Of a DNA stretch of 64,000 nucleotides, positions 18,001 to 25,683 are shown piece after piece. Within the stretch, counting starts at the first letter, position 1; the number at the start of each line of letters is the position of its first letter. The notes beneath the pieces are model-generated. The model saw nothing but the letters and a program-made list of their open reading frames with translations. It ran no database searches and was not told the DNA's origin. The DNA is taken from the NCBI GenBank assembly GCA_020846745.1, contig JADLDI010000067.1, positions 1 to 64,000 of the forward strand, given 5' to 3'. This DNA comes from Bryobacterales bacterium. Lineage in GTDB: Bacteria > Acidobacteriota > Terriglobia > Bryobacterales > Bryobacteraceae. The position numbers and the translations under genes were made by a program.

Positions 18001-18936
18001 ATGTCCGTGAACCTCACCCTTCGCGCTGCCAAACGAGCGGATCGCAGCGAGATTGCAGACCTGATTTGCGCCTCCTTAAACTGCTGGTACGTCGCCCATG
18101 GGGGCTCGGCAATCTTCCCTGGTGGTCCCGCCGATGCCGATGTCTTCTTCGACGTGTATGACGCCCTGGAGCCTGGCAATTGTGTGGTGGCCGAAAACGC
18201 GAGCAACGGGCGGCTGGCCGGTTCGTGCTTCTATCATCCGCGTCCGGCGCACGTCTCGCTCGGCGTCATGAACGTGCACCCTGACTACTTCGGGCAAGGC
18301 ATCGCGCGGAGCTTGCTGCAGTTCATCATCGACTTCACGGACAAGGGCGGCTACCCGGCGCTGCGGCTGATATCAAGCGCGGGCAACCTGGATTCGTTCT
18401 CGCTCTACAACCGGGCCGGATTCTTCCCACGAGCGGTGTATCAGGACATGGTGCTCGACGTTCCGGCCGATGGACTGAAGCACACTGCGCCGGGCATGAA
18501 CCGGATCCGCGAGGCGGCCGAAGCCGACGCACCGCGTATGGCGGCTCTCGAGCGGGCAGTGAGCGGCGTCGAGCGTGGCGGCGATTATGCATTCTGCATT
18601 CGCAACCAGAACGGCTTCTGGCGCGCGTCTGTGTACGAAACCGAAGCCGGTGCGGTCGCCGGCTATATGATCGCCTCGACACACCGTGCGCTGAACATCC
18701 TGGGTCCCGCAGTGGCGGTATCGGACGAGGCAATGGCCGCGCTGCTGTTGCACGAACTCGATCGTCACCGCGGACGCACGCCGCTGTTCATATTGCCGTG
18801 CGATCACCCTCAGTTGGTCCGGCAAGCGTACACCTGGGGTGCGCGCAATGTCGAGCTGCACGTTTGCCAGGTGCGCGGAACCTTCCAGCCGTTCCAAGGT
18901 GTCGTCTTGCCGACCTTCTTGCTCGAAACCGCCTGA
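18001..18936 (+). CDS. Double-domain GNAT family acetyltransferase
   Basis: 311 residues from ATG 18001. The N-terminal GNAT domain (about 5 to 145) has the acetyl-CoA loop VHPDYFGQGIARSLLQFI and the C-terminal strand/loop NLDSFSLYNRAGFF. A second, more divergent GNAT-like domain (about 160 to 300) lacks a clear pyrophosphate loop and may be structural or substrate-binding. The substrate is unknown. It heads a compact run with an isochorismatase-like and a threonine synthase-like gene (spacings 21 and 9 bases), which suggests a small-molecule modification or salvage unit. Confidence 0.85.
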   Translation: MSVNLTLRAAKRADRSEIADLICASLNCWYVAHGGSAIFPGGPADADVFFDVYDALEPGNCVVAENASNGRLAGSCFYHPRPAHVSLGVMNVHPDYFGQGIARSLLQFIIDFTDKGGYPALRLISSAGNLDSFSLYNRAGFFPRAVYQDMVLDVPADGLKHTAPGMNRIREAAEADAPRMAALERAVSGVERGGDYAFCIRNQNGFWRASVYETEAGAVAGYMIASTHRALNILGPAVAVSDEAMAALLLHELDRHRGRTPLFILPCDHPQLVRQAYTWGARNVELHVCQVRGTFQPFQGVVLPTFLLETA

Positions 18937-18957
18937 CGCGATAACCATAGAGAGAAC

Positions 18958-19494
18958 ATGCCCCAACCAAACCTTGCCCGTGCCGCCGACAGTACGCTGG
19001 TGATCGTCGACATCCAGGAGCGCCTCGCCGCCGTCATGGCTGCGCGCGAAACTGTCATCGCGAAGACAGCCCTGCTGATCGAAGCCGCCACACGCCTCGC
19101 CGTACCAATCGTCGTCACCGAGCAGTATCCCAAGGGCCTGGGCCACACCGAGCCGCAACTTAAGGCCGCGCTGCCAGCCGTCGCCAAAGTCATCGAAAAG
19201 ACCGCCTTTTCCGCCTGCGGAGCCTTGGTACTGGAGCGGCCCCAAGTGATCGTCGCCGGGATGGAGTCGCATGTCTGCGTCCTGCAAACGGCACTGGAAC
19301 TTACCGCCGCCGGCCGGCAGGTGTTCGTCGTGGCCGATGCTGTATGTTCGCGCGCGGAGTCAAACTACCTGAACGCGCTCGCACGGATGCAGCAATCGGG
19401 CGTGATCATAACGAACACGGAATCGCTGATATTCGAGTGGCTCCGCGACGCATCGAACGAACACTTCCGCCCACTCTCGAAGCTCATCCGCTGA
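18958..19494 (+). CDS. Isochorismatase-like cysteine hydrolase
   Basis: 178 residues of the isochorismatase-like/cysteine hydrolase family. The catalytic triad is visible: D18 in VIVDIQE, K81 in EKTAFS and C107 in ESHVCVLQTA, the last with the family's non-proline cis-peptide context. Members hydrolyse amides (nicotinamidase, N-carbamoylsarcosine amidase and others); the short form without extra insertions resembles the YcaC/ISOC1 group. Cytoplasmic. Encoded 21 bases after the GNAT gene and 9 bases before the threonine synthase-like gene, so probably cotranscribed. The substrate is not predictable. Confidence 0.9.
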   Translation: MPQPNLARAADSTLVIVDIQERLAAVMAARETVIAKTALLIEAATRLAVPIVVTEQYPKGLGHTEPQLKAALPAVAKVIEKTAFSACGALVLERPQVIVAGMESHVCVLQTALELTAAGRQVFVVADAVCSRAESNYLNALARMQQSGVIITNTESLIFEWLRDASNEHFRPLSKLIR

Positions 19495-19503
19495 GGTCCC
19501 GCC

Positions 19504-20652
19504 ATGATTCTTTCCTGCCTCGTTTGCGATGCCGCCGAGGAGTTCGCGCCCTTTCTGTACGGATGCCCGCTTTGTGCCGATGAAGGCAGACGGGGCGCCA
19601 TGGTGTGCCGCTATCCGGACACGAGGCGAGTGGACCTCCGCGACGATTCCAAACCCGGACTCTGGCGCTATCGCGGCTTGCTGCCTCCCGTCGAACCGGT
19701 CTCTCTGCACGAAGGCAATACTCCGCTAATCCGCATCGGTAACCTGTATCTGAAGAATGAGACCGCGAACCCGACGTGGTCGTGGAAAGACCGTCCGGGG
19801 ACTGTCTCGATTTCCGTAGCCCGCCACTTCGGGTTCAAGGAAACCGTCGCTATCTCGACCGGTAACCACGGTAACTCGGTATCGGCTTACTCCGCGGCCG
19901 CGGGCCTGGGATGCACCATCTACTGTAACCCCGAAGCGCCGGACCTCCAGTTAGCTCTAATGTCCCGCTACGGTTCGCGTGTGTTTCGCACCGCGAACGC
20001 CAATCCGCTCGTCCATGACATGGTGAAGTGCGGTGGCGTGTTCCCCGCCTCGATCGTCTGCCCGATGGGCGGTTTTGCCAATCCCTACGGCATCGAAGGC
20101 TTCAAGACGATAGCGTTTGAAATCGTGGACCAACTCGGCCGCGCGCCGGACCGTGTGTTCGTTCCCGCCGGTTCCGGCGACGGCCTCTACGGTATCTACA
20201 AAGGCTTCAAGGAACTGGCCGAGTTAGGGGTTACTGAGCACGTCCCCAAGATAATCGGCTGCCAAGCCACTGGGGCCGCCTGTTACGCCAAAGCCATCGA
20301 GCAAAATGCCCCGCGCCCGATCCACATCGACAATCCCCGCACCATCGCCCTGTCGATTGCCGAAGAGATCGGCGGCTATCCCGCGCTGTGGGCCATACGC
20401 GATACGGGTGGCACGGCCATCGCGATCGGCGACGAAGCAATCGACCAAGCTGCCCGGGAATGCACGCGCGCAGGTTACGCCATCGAACCGGCCTCGGCTA
20501 CTTCTGTCGCCGTAGCGATGTCGTTACCGCCCGCCCCTAACGAAACATGGGTCGCCATCGCCACCGGCGCTCTCGTCAAATGGCCGCCCCTCATCACACG
20601 TGGGTTCACAATGCCCGATCTGCTGCCGCCGCTCACCCCAACATCGACCTGA
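19504..20652 (+). CDS. Threonine synthase-like PLP enzyme
   Basis: 382 residues, fold type II PLP enzyme. The N-terminus carries a rubredoxin-like cysteine pattern (C5-x2-C8, C21-x2-C24, C35). PLP lysine K95 lies in NPTWSWKDRPG, followed by the phosphate-binding STGNHGNSVSAYSAAAG near 119. These are typical of threonine synthase-type sequences with an N-terminal zinc ribbon. It may be the true threonine synthase (O-phosphohomoserine to threonine) or a related lyase; no thrA or thrB lies nearby. It closes the GNAT/hydrolase run and its 3' end overlaps the minus-strand gene at 20633 by 20 bases. Confidence 0.85.
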   Translation: MILSCLVCDAAEEFAPFLYGCPLCADEGRRGAMVCRYPDTRRVDLRDDSKPGLWRYRGLLPPVEPVSLHEGNTPLIRIGNLYLKNETANPTWSWKDRPGTVSISVARHFGFKETVAISTGNHGNSVSAYSAAAGLGCTIYCNPEAPDLQLALMSRYGSRVFRTANANPLVHDMVKCGGVFPASIVCPMGGFANPYGIEGFKTIAFEIVDQLGRAPDRVFVPAGSGDGLYGIYKGFKELAELGVTEHVPKIIGCQATGAACYAKAIEQNAPRPIHIDNPRTIALSIAEEIGGYPALWAIRDTGGTAIAIGDEAIDQAARECTRAGYAIEPASATSVAVAMSLPPAPNETWVAIATGALVKWPPLITRGFTMPDLLPPLTPTST

Positions 20653-20866
20653 ACGCGTAAACCGCAGCCCCAACGCACGCCAGCATAACTATGACGAACA
20701 CCACGATCTTCGCCCTGCGGTGCGCTCCCCAGACGCTACGCAGTTCGTATTGGGGTTCATTGGCGTGCCAGCCGCGCTGCTGCTTCGCCGCGCCAACCGT
20801 TGTTGCGGGCAAAGCCCGGCCGGCAGGCTCGCTCTTCGGGTTCTCACGCCGAAACATCCGTGACAT
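20633..20866 (-). CDS. Small membrane protein, unknown
   Basis: 77 residues: a charged, Pro/Gly-containing cytoplasmic-type N-terminal part (1 to 52) and one C-terminal transmembrane helix (about 53 to 71, VVFVIVMLACVGAAVYAF) with only a few residues after it. This is the layout of a tail-anchored or C-in single-span protein. I do not recognise the family. It starts 12 bases after the small gene at 20879 and its end overlaps the convergent threonine synthase-like gene by 20 bases. The composition is less constrained than in neighbours, so it may be taxon-specific. Confidence 0.5.
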   Translation of the reverse strand: MSRMFRRENPKSEPAGRALPATTVGAAKQQRGWHANEPQYELRSVWGAHRRAKIVVFVIVMLACVGAAVYAFRSMLG

Positions 20867-20878
20867 GAACTGTTTGTA

Positions 20879-21109
20879 TTACGCCGACGGCTGCGACCGC
20901 TGGGTCGCGTAACGGTCCAGCAGATTCTGCAATCGAGCGACAAGCGATTTCGAAGAACGTAATTCCTCCGCGTCCACCCGGTAGCCCGGCATCTTCGGGT
21001 CGATAAACTCGCGCCGGAATAACTGGGCGGAAGCGAGCGAATGCAACAATTTCAACTCCTCGATGCTCAGCGAAAGCGTTGCGCGTACTGGTGCCGTAGA
21101 ATGGGCCAT
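20879..21109 (-). CDS. Small protein of unknown function
   Basis: 76 residues from ATG 21109 (MAHSTAPVRATLSLSIEELKLLHSLAS). A longer frame to 21271 is open but its extra 54 residues are basic and low-quality, so I exclude them. The protein looks helical with a Leu-rich central part (EELKLLHSLASAQLF) and a C-terminal KSLVARLQNLLDRYA amphipathic helix. It is not recognised. It forms a two-gene unit with the single-span membrane protein downstream and is preceded by about 260 bases containing two hairpins. Confidence 0.5.
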   Translation of the reverse strand: MAHSTAPVRATLSLSIEELKLLHSLASAQLFRREFIDPKMPGYRVDAEELRSSKSLVARLQNLLDRYATQRSQPSA

Positions 21110-21197
21110 ATCAGCGCCGCGACAAACCCAGACGAAGCGCCCGTTGCGCGATCGCAGCCTTCGCTTGGCATTCTGACGATTGTTGGCATTCGAGCAC

Positions 21198-21266
21198 GGC
21201 AACCCTCCTTTGGGTATGCGGGTTTGCCTAAGAGGATAGGAACGACCCGCTGCCTTAGTGCAGCGG
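21198..21266. other. Intergenic hairpins before the two small genes
   Basis: CCGCTGC (21247-21253) and GCAGCGG (21260-21266) form a perfect 7-bp stem with a 6-base loop. About 20 bases away, GGCAA-CCC near 21198 and GGG-TTGCC ending near 21230 form a second imperfect stem. Neither is followed by a T run on either strand, so these are not classical terminators. They lie between the Gfo/Idh/MocA stop (21368) and the small gene start (21109) on the minus strand, where they could be a structured leader. Confidence 0.3.
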
Positions 21267-21367
21267 ATCACTGCCGAACATAATTGTCCTGGCGCATCCC
21301 ATTCTCCGTCAGCGCTCTATAACTTGTCAACTTTCAGATACTTAGCGCGAATTTTGGGGCGCTTCGG

Positions 21368-22603
21368 CTAAACCGGTAGCTCGAATCCTTTCCGCGGCGT
21401 CCGGTCGAGCATTCCTTGCGCCTCGCTGTCGTTCGGAAACCGTTCGTTCGCGGGGTCCCACTGCAACCGCCGATCCAGTTGCCGCGTGATGTTCAGGATA
21501 TGCGCGAGCGAGCAACTCCGGTGGCCGATCTCCACATGGGCGGACGGTTTCGCGCGCGTCTTCATGCAATCGAGCCATTCCTGCATGTGGTACTGCGCCT
21601 GCCATTGCGCGCGCTGCCACTTGTCGACTTCTTCCTTGGGCGGCGTCTCTTTGATCAGCCCGGCGGGATCGGTACGGAAGTTGTTCCGCGTAATCTCGAT
21701 CCGCCCCTTCTCGCCCACAAAAATCGCGCCGCCGTTGATCTCACCGGCCGGAAGTTCCAGGCGCACCGTCACGCCGTTCGCGTACCGGAACGCCAGCGCA
21801 TGGGGCGACGTCCCCGCCAGCGGCCGCAACTCGACCGGACCAGTCTCATCCATCCCAAGTGCGCACTGAATTTGGTCGAGCCCATGCGCGCCCCAGTTCG
21901 TCATCTCGCCGCCCGAGTAATCGCGCCAACCCATCCAGCCTCGCAACAGCTTCTCGTGATACGGGCGATAAGGCGTCTGGCCCAGCCACTCGTTCCAATT
22001 CAAATCGGCCGGCGCCGGCTGTTCGCCTAAATCGGCCGGGATCGGCTTGGAACTCGTGTAATTCGTGCCCTGGACAAAGTGCAACTTGCCCAGCCCACCA
22101 TTGCGCACAAACGCGCACGCCACCTGGTTCATCGCCATCGACCGCTGCTGGCTCCCCACCTGAAACACCCGCGAATAGCGGTTCACGGCGTTCACCAGTG
22201 CGCGGCCTTCCGTAACATATAGCGTCAGCGGCTTTTCGGCATAAACGTCCTTGCCCGCCTGACACGCCATCACACAAACGCGGACCCGCTGATGGTCGCC
22301 GGTCGCCACGATTACCCCGTCAATATCTTTCCGGTCGAGCAGCCGCCGGAAATCCTGATGTAATTCCCACGACGCCTTGCGCTTCGCCGCGGACTCTTCC
22401 GCCCGCCGCATGTTGCAGTCCGACGCCGTAACAATCTGCGCTCCCGGCGGCAACTGGTCGATCAGCAGATTCCCTCGTCCCCCAGTCCCGATAATCCCCA
22501 CACGGACCCGATTAGACGGAGCCGTCTGCCCCGCCCGCCCCAACACCTGCGATGACAAAAATAACGGAGCTACTCCCAACACGCGACGTCGATCCCTGTT
22601 CAT
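21368..22603 (-). CDS. Gfo/Idh/MocA family oxidoreductase, Tat-type exported
   Basis: 411 residues. The N-terminus MNRDRRRVLGVAPLFLSSQVLG has a twin-arginine-like signal, as is common for the Acidobacteriota/Planctomycetota branch of this family. The Rossmann motif VRVGIIGTGGRGN is near 33; the family E-K-P motif is in VYAEKPLTLYV near 122, with the catalytic lysine. A ribosome site AAGGA precedes ATG 22603. Members oxidise or isomerise sugars using tightly bound NAD(P). It stands alone on the minus strand, 49 bases after the exported protein gene of the carbamoyltransferase run, so it may be a late gene of that unit. The substrate is unknown. Confidence 0.88.
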   Translation of the reverse strand: MNRDRRRVLGVAPLFLSSQVLGRAGQTAPSNRVRVGIIGTGGRGNLLIDQLPPGAQIVTASDCNMRRAEESAAKRKASWELHQDFRRLLDRKDIDGVIVATGDHQRVRVCVMACQAGKDVYAEKPLTLYVTEGRALVNAVNRYSRVFQVGSQQRSMAMNQVACAFVRNGGLGKLHFVQGTNYTSSKPIPADLGEQPAPADLNWNEWLGQTPYRPYHEKLLRGWMGWRDYSGGEMTNWGAHGLDQIQCALGMDETGPVELRPLAGTSPHALAFRYANGVTVRLELPAGEINGGAIFVGEKGRIEITRNNFRTDPAGLIKETPPKEEVDKWQRAQWQAQYHMQEWLDCMKTRAKPSAHVEIGHRSCSLAHILNITRQLDRRLQWDPANERFPNDSEAQGMLDRTPRKGFELPV

Positions 22604-22652
22604 TTGGATAGTCCTTATGCAGCAACTATTCTAGGACTGATCGGAAATTCCG

Positions 22653-23231
22653 CTACTGCTCGACCCGCAGGCCTGATCGCTCGAAACGAGGTACCCAGTT
22701 GCCCCCAACTTTCTCCATACTGCGCATCCGTAGGGGAAAGCAACCAAGTTGAGGAGCCAACCAGACTGTCATCCGTTCGTGTCCGTAGCTCCACTCGCGA
22801 ACCCTTGTGTCATATCCAAGGATCGTTTCACCTAATCTGCTCTCCACTCCAGGACCGAAACAGTCGCCCACCGGCAGGGTGGCGGCTTCCGTGCTCATTC
22901 TTGCCAATCCCCGAATCGGTTCCACGATGTATTTGAACAGGACAAAACCTAGAATGTCGAGCGACGTCCGGATCGCACTGCGCCCTGGGTGGCCGGGATA
23001 GTGGTGCGACAGCGTCAATTCTCGCCGGTGGACCATATAGGAGGTGACATAAGACTGCTGCATCCCCGATGACACATCGGGCGGGTACTGTTGTAGCTCG
23101 GAGTGGACCCAATAGGGTAAGCCTGCTCCGCGATACCACCAGTCTTGCGCGAAAACTGCTGTTGCGGGAATCAGCAGCAATAACAGGACGATTACTGCTA
23201 CGCAGACGGTAACCGGCCGCCACGATTTCAT
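22653..23231 (-). CDS. Exported protein of unknown function, carbamoyltransferase operon
   Basis: 192 residues. ATG 23231 is chosen because GGAGGT sits 6 bases before it; a frame to 23294 is open but overlaps the upstream gene. A strong hydrophobic segment (VTVCVAVIVLLLLLIPATAVFA) ends like a signal peptide. The mature part contains GETILGYDTRVREW and WLAPQLGCFPLRMR, which resemble small exported proteins that describe bound-ion or decoration state, but I cannot name a family. It has three cysteines in the mature part. It lies 37 bases after the carbamoyltransferase, where other genomes often have a GDSL/SGNH hydrolase. Confidence 0.7.
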   Translation of the reverse strand: MKSWRPVTVCVAVIVLLLLLIPATAVFAQDWWYRGAGLPYWVHSELQQYPPDVSSGMQQSYVTSYMVHRRELTLSHHYPGHPGRSAIRTSLDILGFVLFKYIVEPIRGLARMSTEAATLPVGDCFGPGVESRLGETILGYDTRVREWSYGHERMTVWLAPQLGCFPLRMRSMEKVGGNWVPRFERSGLRVEQ

Positions 23232-23268
23232 GGGGACACCTCCTGTCCGCTTATTTATAGACCTTTTT

Positions 23269-25032
23269 TCAATCCAGGTCAAAGCCCGACTCATAACCCG
23301 CGAACAATTCCCGTAACTCCGCGTTCTGCTCCTGCTTCCGCAAGAAACAACTTCCGATCGCCAACGAGTCCAGTCCCGTCCCCAGAAAGCACCGGAACGC
23401 GTCCTGCGGCGTCGTCACCAGCGGTTCCCCCCGAACATTGAAACTCGTGTTCACCAGCACGGGACAGCCGGTATGCTCTCCGAAGCGCATCAACAGATCG
23501 TGAAATCGCGGGTGATCGTAATGATTGACCGTCTGTACTCGCGCAGAGCCGTCCACGTGTGTCACCGCCGGCATCAACCCCCGCCGCCGCTCGGCCACCG
23601 GACAAACCAGCAGCATATAAGGACTGTCCCGATCGAGTTCGAACCACTCCGGCAGAAACTCACGCGGAACGGCCGGCGCGAACGGGCGGAACGTCTCCCG
23701 GTGTTTCACTTTTTCATTTAATCGCGCCTGCATCGCAGGCGAGCGCGGGTCCGCCAGAATCGACCGTGCGCCTAGCGCCCGCGGCCCGAACTCCATCCGT
23801 CCCTGAAACCATCCCAGTGCATCGCCTCGCGTTAACGACTCCACGCATGCCTCCAGCAGATGGTCGTCCGTGAGCACCTGAAACCGTGCGCCTTCCCCAT
23901 AGAGATAACGCTCTATCTCCGCCTGCGTGTAATCCGGACCAAGCAGCGCACCTTGCATCGCGTCCCGATAAGGCGTATGGCGCGCCGAACAGACGGCCAG
24001 CGCGGCCCCGAGCGCTCCGCCGGCATCCCCTGCCGCCGGTTGTATCCAGATATCGTCAAAGATTCGTTCGCGGAGCAACCGCCCATTCGCCACCGAATTC
24101 AAAGCGACGCCCCCCGCCAGGCACAGATGGGCCATTCCGGTTTCCTGCCGCAGCGGCCGTGCGATCTTCAGAACGATCTCTTCCACCACGGCTTGAATTG
24201 AAGCGGCACAGTCTTTATAATGCTGGTTCAACTCACACTGCGGAGACCGCGGCGGCCCGCCCAGTAAGTCATCGAACCGCGCATTAGTCATCGTCAGGCC
24301 CGTAGTGTAGTTGAAATACTCGAGGTTCAGGCAGAATGAACCGTCCGGCCTCACATCCACTAAGCTCTCGAATATCTTCGCCTTGTAAATGGGCCGTCCG
24401 TACGGAGCAAGTCCCATCACCTTGTACTCGCCCGAATTCACCTTGAATCCGCAATAGTAAGTAAACGCCGAATAGAGTAACCCCAGCGAATGCGGAAAAT
24501 GAATTTCCTTGTGTATTTCGACCGATGCGCCCCGGCCGATTCCCGCTGACGTAGTAGCCCATTCGCCCACGCCATCCATTGTCAGAATCGCCGCCTCGCC
24601 AAACGGGGAAGGGAAGAACGCACTCGCCGCATGCGATAGATGATGCTCCGTGAAGCGCAAGCGCGAAGGATCGAACGACCCATCGATAGCACGCAGTTCC
24701 TTCGTCAGCAGATCCTTCTGAAAAAGCTTCTCCCGCAGCCAAACAGGCATCGCCATTCGGAACGACCGAAAGCCCCTCGGCGCGAACGACAGATACGTTT
24801 CGAGCAACCGTTCAAACTTCAGAAACGGTTTCTCATAAAACGCTACCGCGTCTAACTCGCTCAACCGCGCACCCGCGCGTTCCAGGCAGAACCGAATTGC
24901 CGCTGCCGGGAACGACGCATCGTGCTTGCGCCGCGAAAACCGCTCTTCCTGCGCGGCCGCGATAATCATGCCATCGTCCACCAGCGCGGCGGCGCTGTCG
25001 TGATAAAACGCGGAAATGCCGAGAACGCGCAC
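23269..25032 (-). CDS. Carbamoyltransferase, NodU/CmcH/SxtI family
   Basis: 587 residues from GTG 25032, one base after the DUF5989 stop. Transfers carbamoyl from carbamoyl phosphate to a hydroxyl via carbamoyl-AMP. The N-terminal ASKHA-fold Kae1-like domain shows GISAFYHDSAAALV, FTEHHLSHAASAFFPS with the metal-binding histidines, and LTMDGVGEWATTSAG; the C-terminal domain shows GWFQGRMEFGPRALGARSI and PVLVNTSFNVRGEP. The adjacent genes are the SxtJ- and DUF5989-type partners found with the O-carbamoyltransferases of saxitoxin clusters and of many uncharacterised loci. No saxitoxin pathway genes are present; the acceptor may be a cell-surface glycan or a secondary metabolite. Confidence 0.93.
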   Translation of the reverse strand: MRVLGISAFYHDSAAALVDDGMIIAAAQEERFSRRKHDASFPAAAIRFCLERAGARLSELDAVAFYEKPFLKFERLLETYLSFAPRGFRSFRMAMPVWLREKLFQKDLLTKELRAIDGSFDPSRLRFTEHHLSHAASAFFPSPFGEAAILTMDGVGEWATTSAGIGRGASVEIHKEIHFPHSLGLLYSAFTYYCGFKVNSGEYKVMGLAPYGRPIYKAKIFESLVDVRPDGSFCLNLEYFNYTTGLTMTNARFDDLLGGPPRSPQCELNQHYKDCAASIQAVVEEIVLKIARPLRQETGMAHLCLAGGVALNSVANGRLLRERIFDDIWIQPAAGDAGGALGAALAVCSARHTPYRDAMQGALLGPDYTQAEIERYLYGEGARFQVLTDDHLLEACVESLTRGDALGWFQGRMEFGPRALGARSILADPRSPAMQARLNEKVKHRETFRPFAPAVPREFLPEWFELDRDSPYMLLVCPVAERRRGLMPAVTHVDGSARVQTVNHYDHPRFHDLLMRFGEHTGCPVLVNTSFNVRGEPLVTTPQDAFRCFLGTGLDSLAIGSCFLRKQEQNAELRELFAGYESGFDLD

Positions 25033-25033
25033 C

Positions 25034-25183
25034 TTAGAACAGAGTGTAGATGAACGGTGCCAGCGCCGAGCCCTGCGCAAACACCAGCAGCACCCCCACA
25101 ATCAGCAGCGTCACAATAATCGGCAGCAGCCACAGCTTCTTGCGTGTGCGAAGAAACGCCCAGAGTTCAGCGACAATCGACAT
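25034..25183 (-). CDS. DUF5989 (SxtK-like) single-span membrane protein
   Basis: A 49-residue protein. The first 20 residues (MSIVAELWAFLRTRKKLWLL) are amphipathic and basic, followed by one transmembrane helix (about 18 to 38) and the ending FAQGSALAPFIYTLF, which is the hallmark of DUF5989. The stop is one base before the carbamoyltransferase GTG and the start is 12 bases after the SxtJ-like stop, so the three are surely one operon. The family almost always accompanies carbamoyltransferases and may anchor the enzyme to the membrane; this is inference. There is no strong ribosome site, so it may be translated by coupling. Confidence 0.88.
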   Translation of the reverse strand: MSIVAELWAFLRTRKKLWLLPIIVTLLIVGVLLVFAQGSALAPFIYTLF

Positions 25184-25195
25184 GGCGGTATGGAG

Positions 25196-25630
25196 TTAAA
25201 ACTGTCGTGTAAACGAATCGGCTTCGGGACCCGGTGGCACTCGCGCCAGCCAATACGAAGGTCGATCCGGTTCCGGCTTGCGAATCAACGACAACCAGCC
25301 CGCGCCGCGTGCAATAAACCCCGCCGGTGTAATAAGGCCGTAAAAAACTATGGCCATGATCATCGGATTGGTCACGCGTCCAAGCAGCAGCGCAAGCCGC
25401 GTCCAAAAAGCGTTCAGCGGAGCCAGTTGATTCGGAACCAACGCGGCCGCCAGCAGAAACCCTGCCGCAACCGCCAAAAAAGGCGCACGCACGTGAGCCC
25501 CGTACCGCAAAGGCCACAACGCGAGCGCCGCCCATGCAACCGCCATCACCAACCCGAACGTGCGATTGGCAGACGAAGTGGGACGCGAACCCGCGCGGGC
25601 GTACGATTCGTGAAAATTGGCAGGGGGCAT
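25196..25630 (-). CDS. SxtJ family membrane protein
   Basis: 144 residues from ATG 25630, with GGGAGGG 11 bases upstream; the TTG at 25672 is less likely. Three or four transmembrane segments: NRTFGLVMAVAWAALALWPL, APFLAVAAGFLLAAALVP, and MIMAIVFYGLITPAGFIARG. The layout and the phrase N-x-x-W-x-x-L-A-x-x-L-G-x-x-x-N-P are typical of SxtJ-type proteins. The ending KPEPDRPSYWLAR is proline-rich and cytosolic in type. It is known only as a partner of carbamoyltransferase and DUF5989 genes; the biochemical role is unknown. It begins 53 bases after the TonB-dependent receptor gene. Confidence 0.85.
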   Translation of the reverse strand: MPPANFHESYARAGSRPTSSANRTFGLVMAVAWAALALWPLRYGAHVRAPFLAVAAGFLLAAALVPNQLAPLNAFWTRLALLLGRVTNPMIMAIVFYGLITPAGFIARGAGWLSLIRKPEPDRPSYWLARVPPGPEADSFTRQF

Positions 25631-25683
25631 CTTAGCCTGAACCCTCCCATCGTAACCGACGAAGAAAATCAACCCACCGCCAC

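Noticed and set aside
18790..19287. Antisense frames of 60 to 300 codons in the GNAT/isochorismatase region
   Set aside because: They overlap genes with clear catalytic motifs and have no start signals.
23034..25032. Whether the carbamoyltransferase belongs to a saxitoxin-like toxin cluster
   Set aside because: Only the sxtI/J/K-like genes are present; no polyketide synthase-like, amidinotransferase or other pathway genes are seen.
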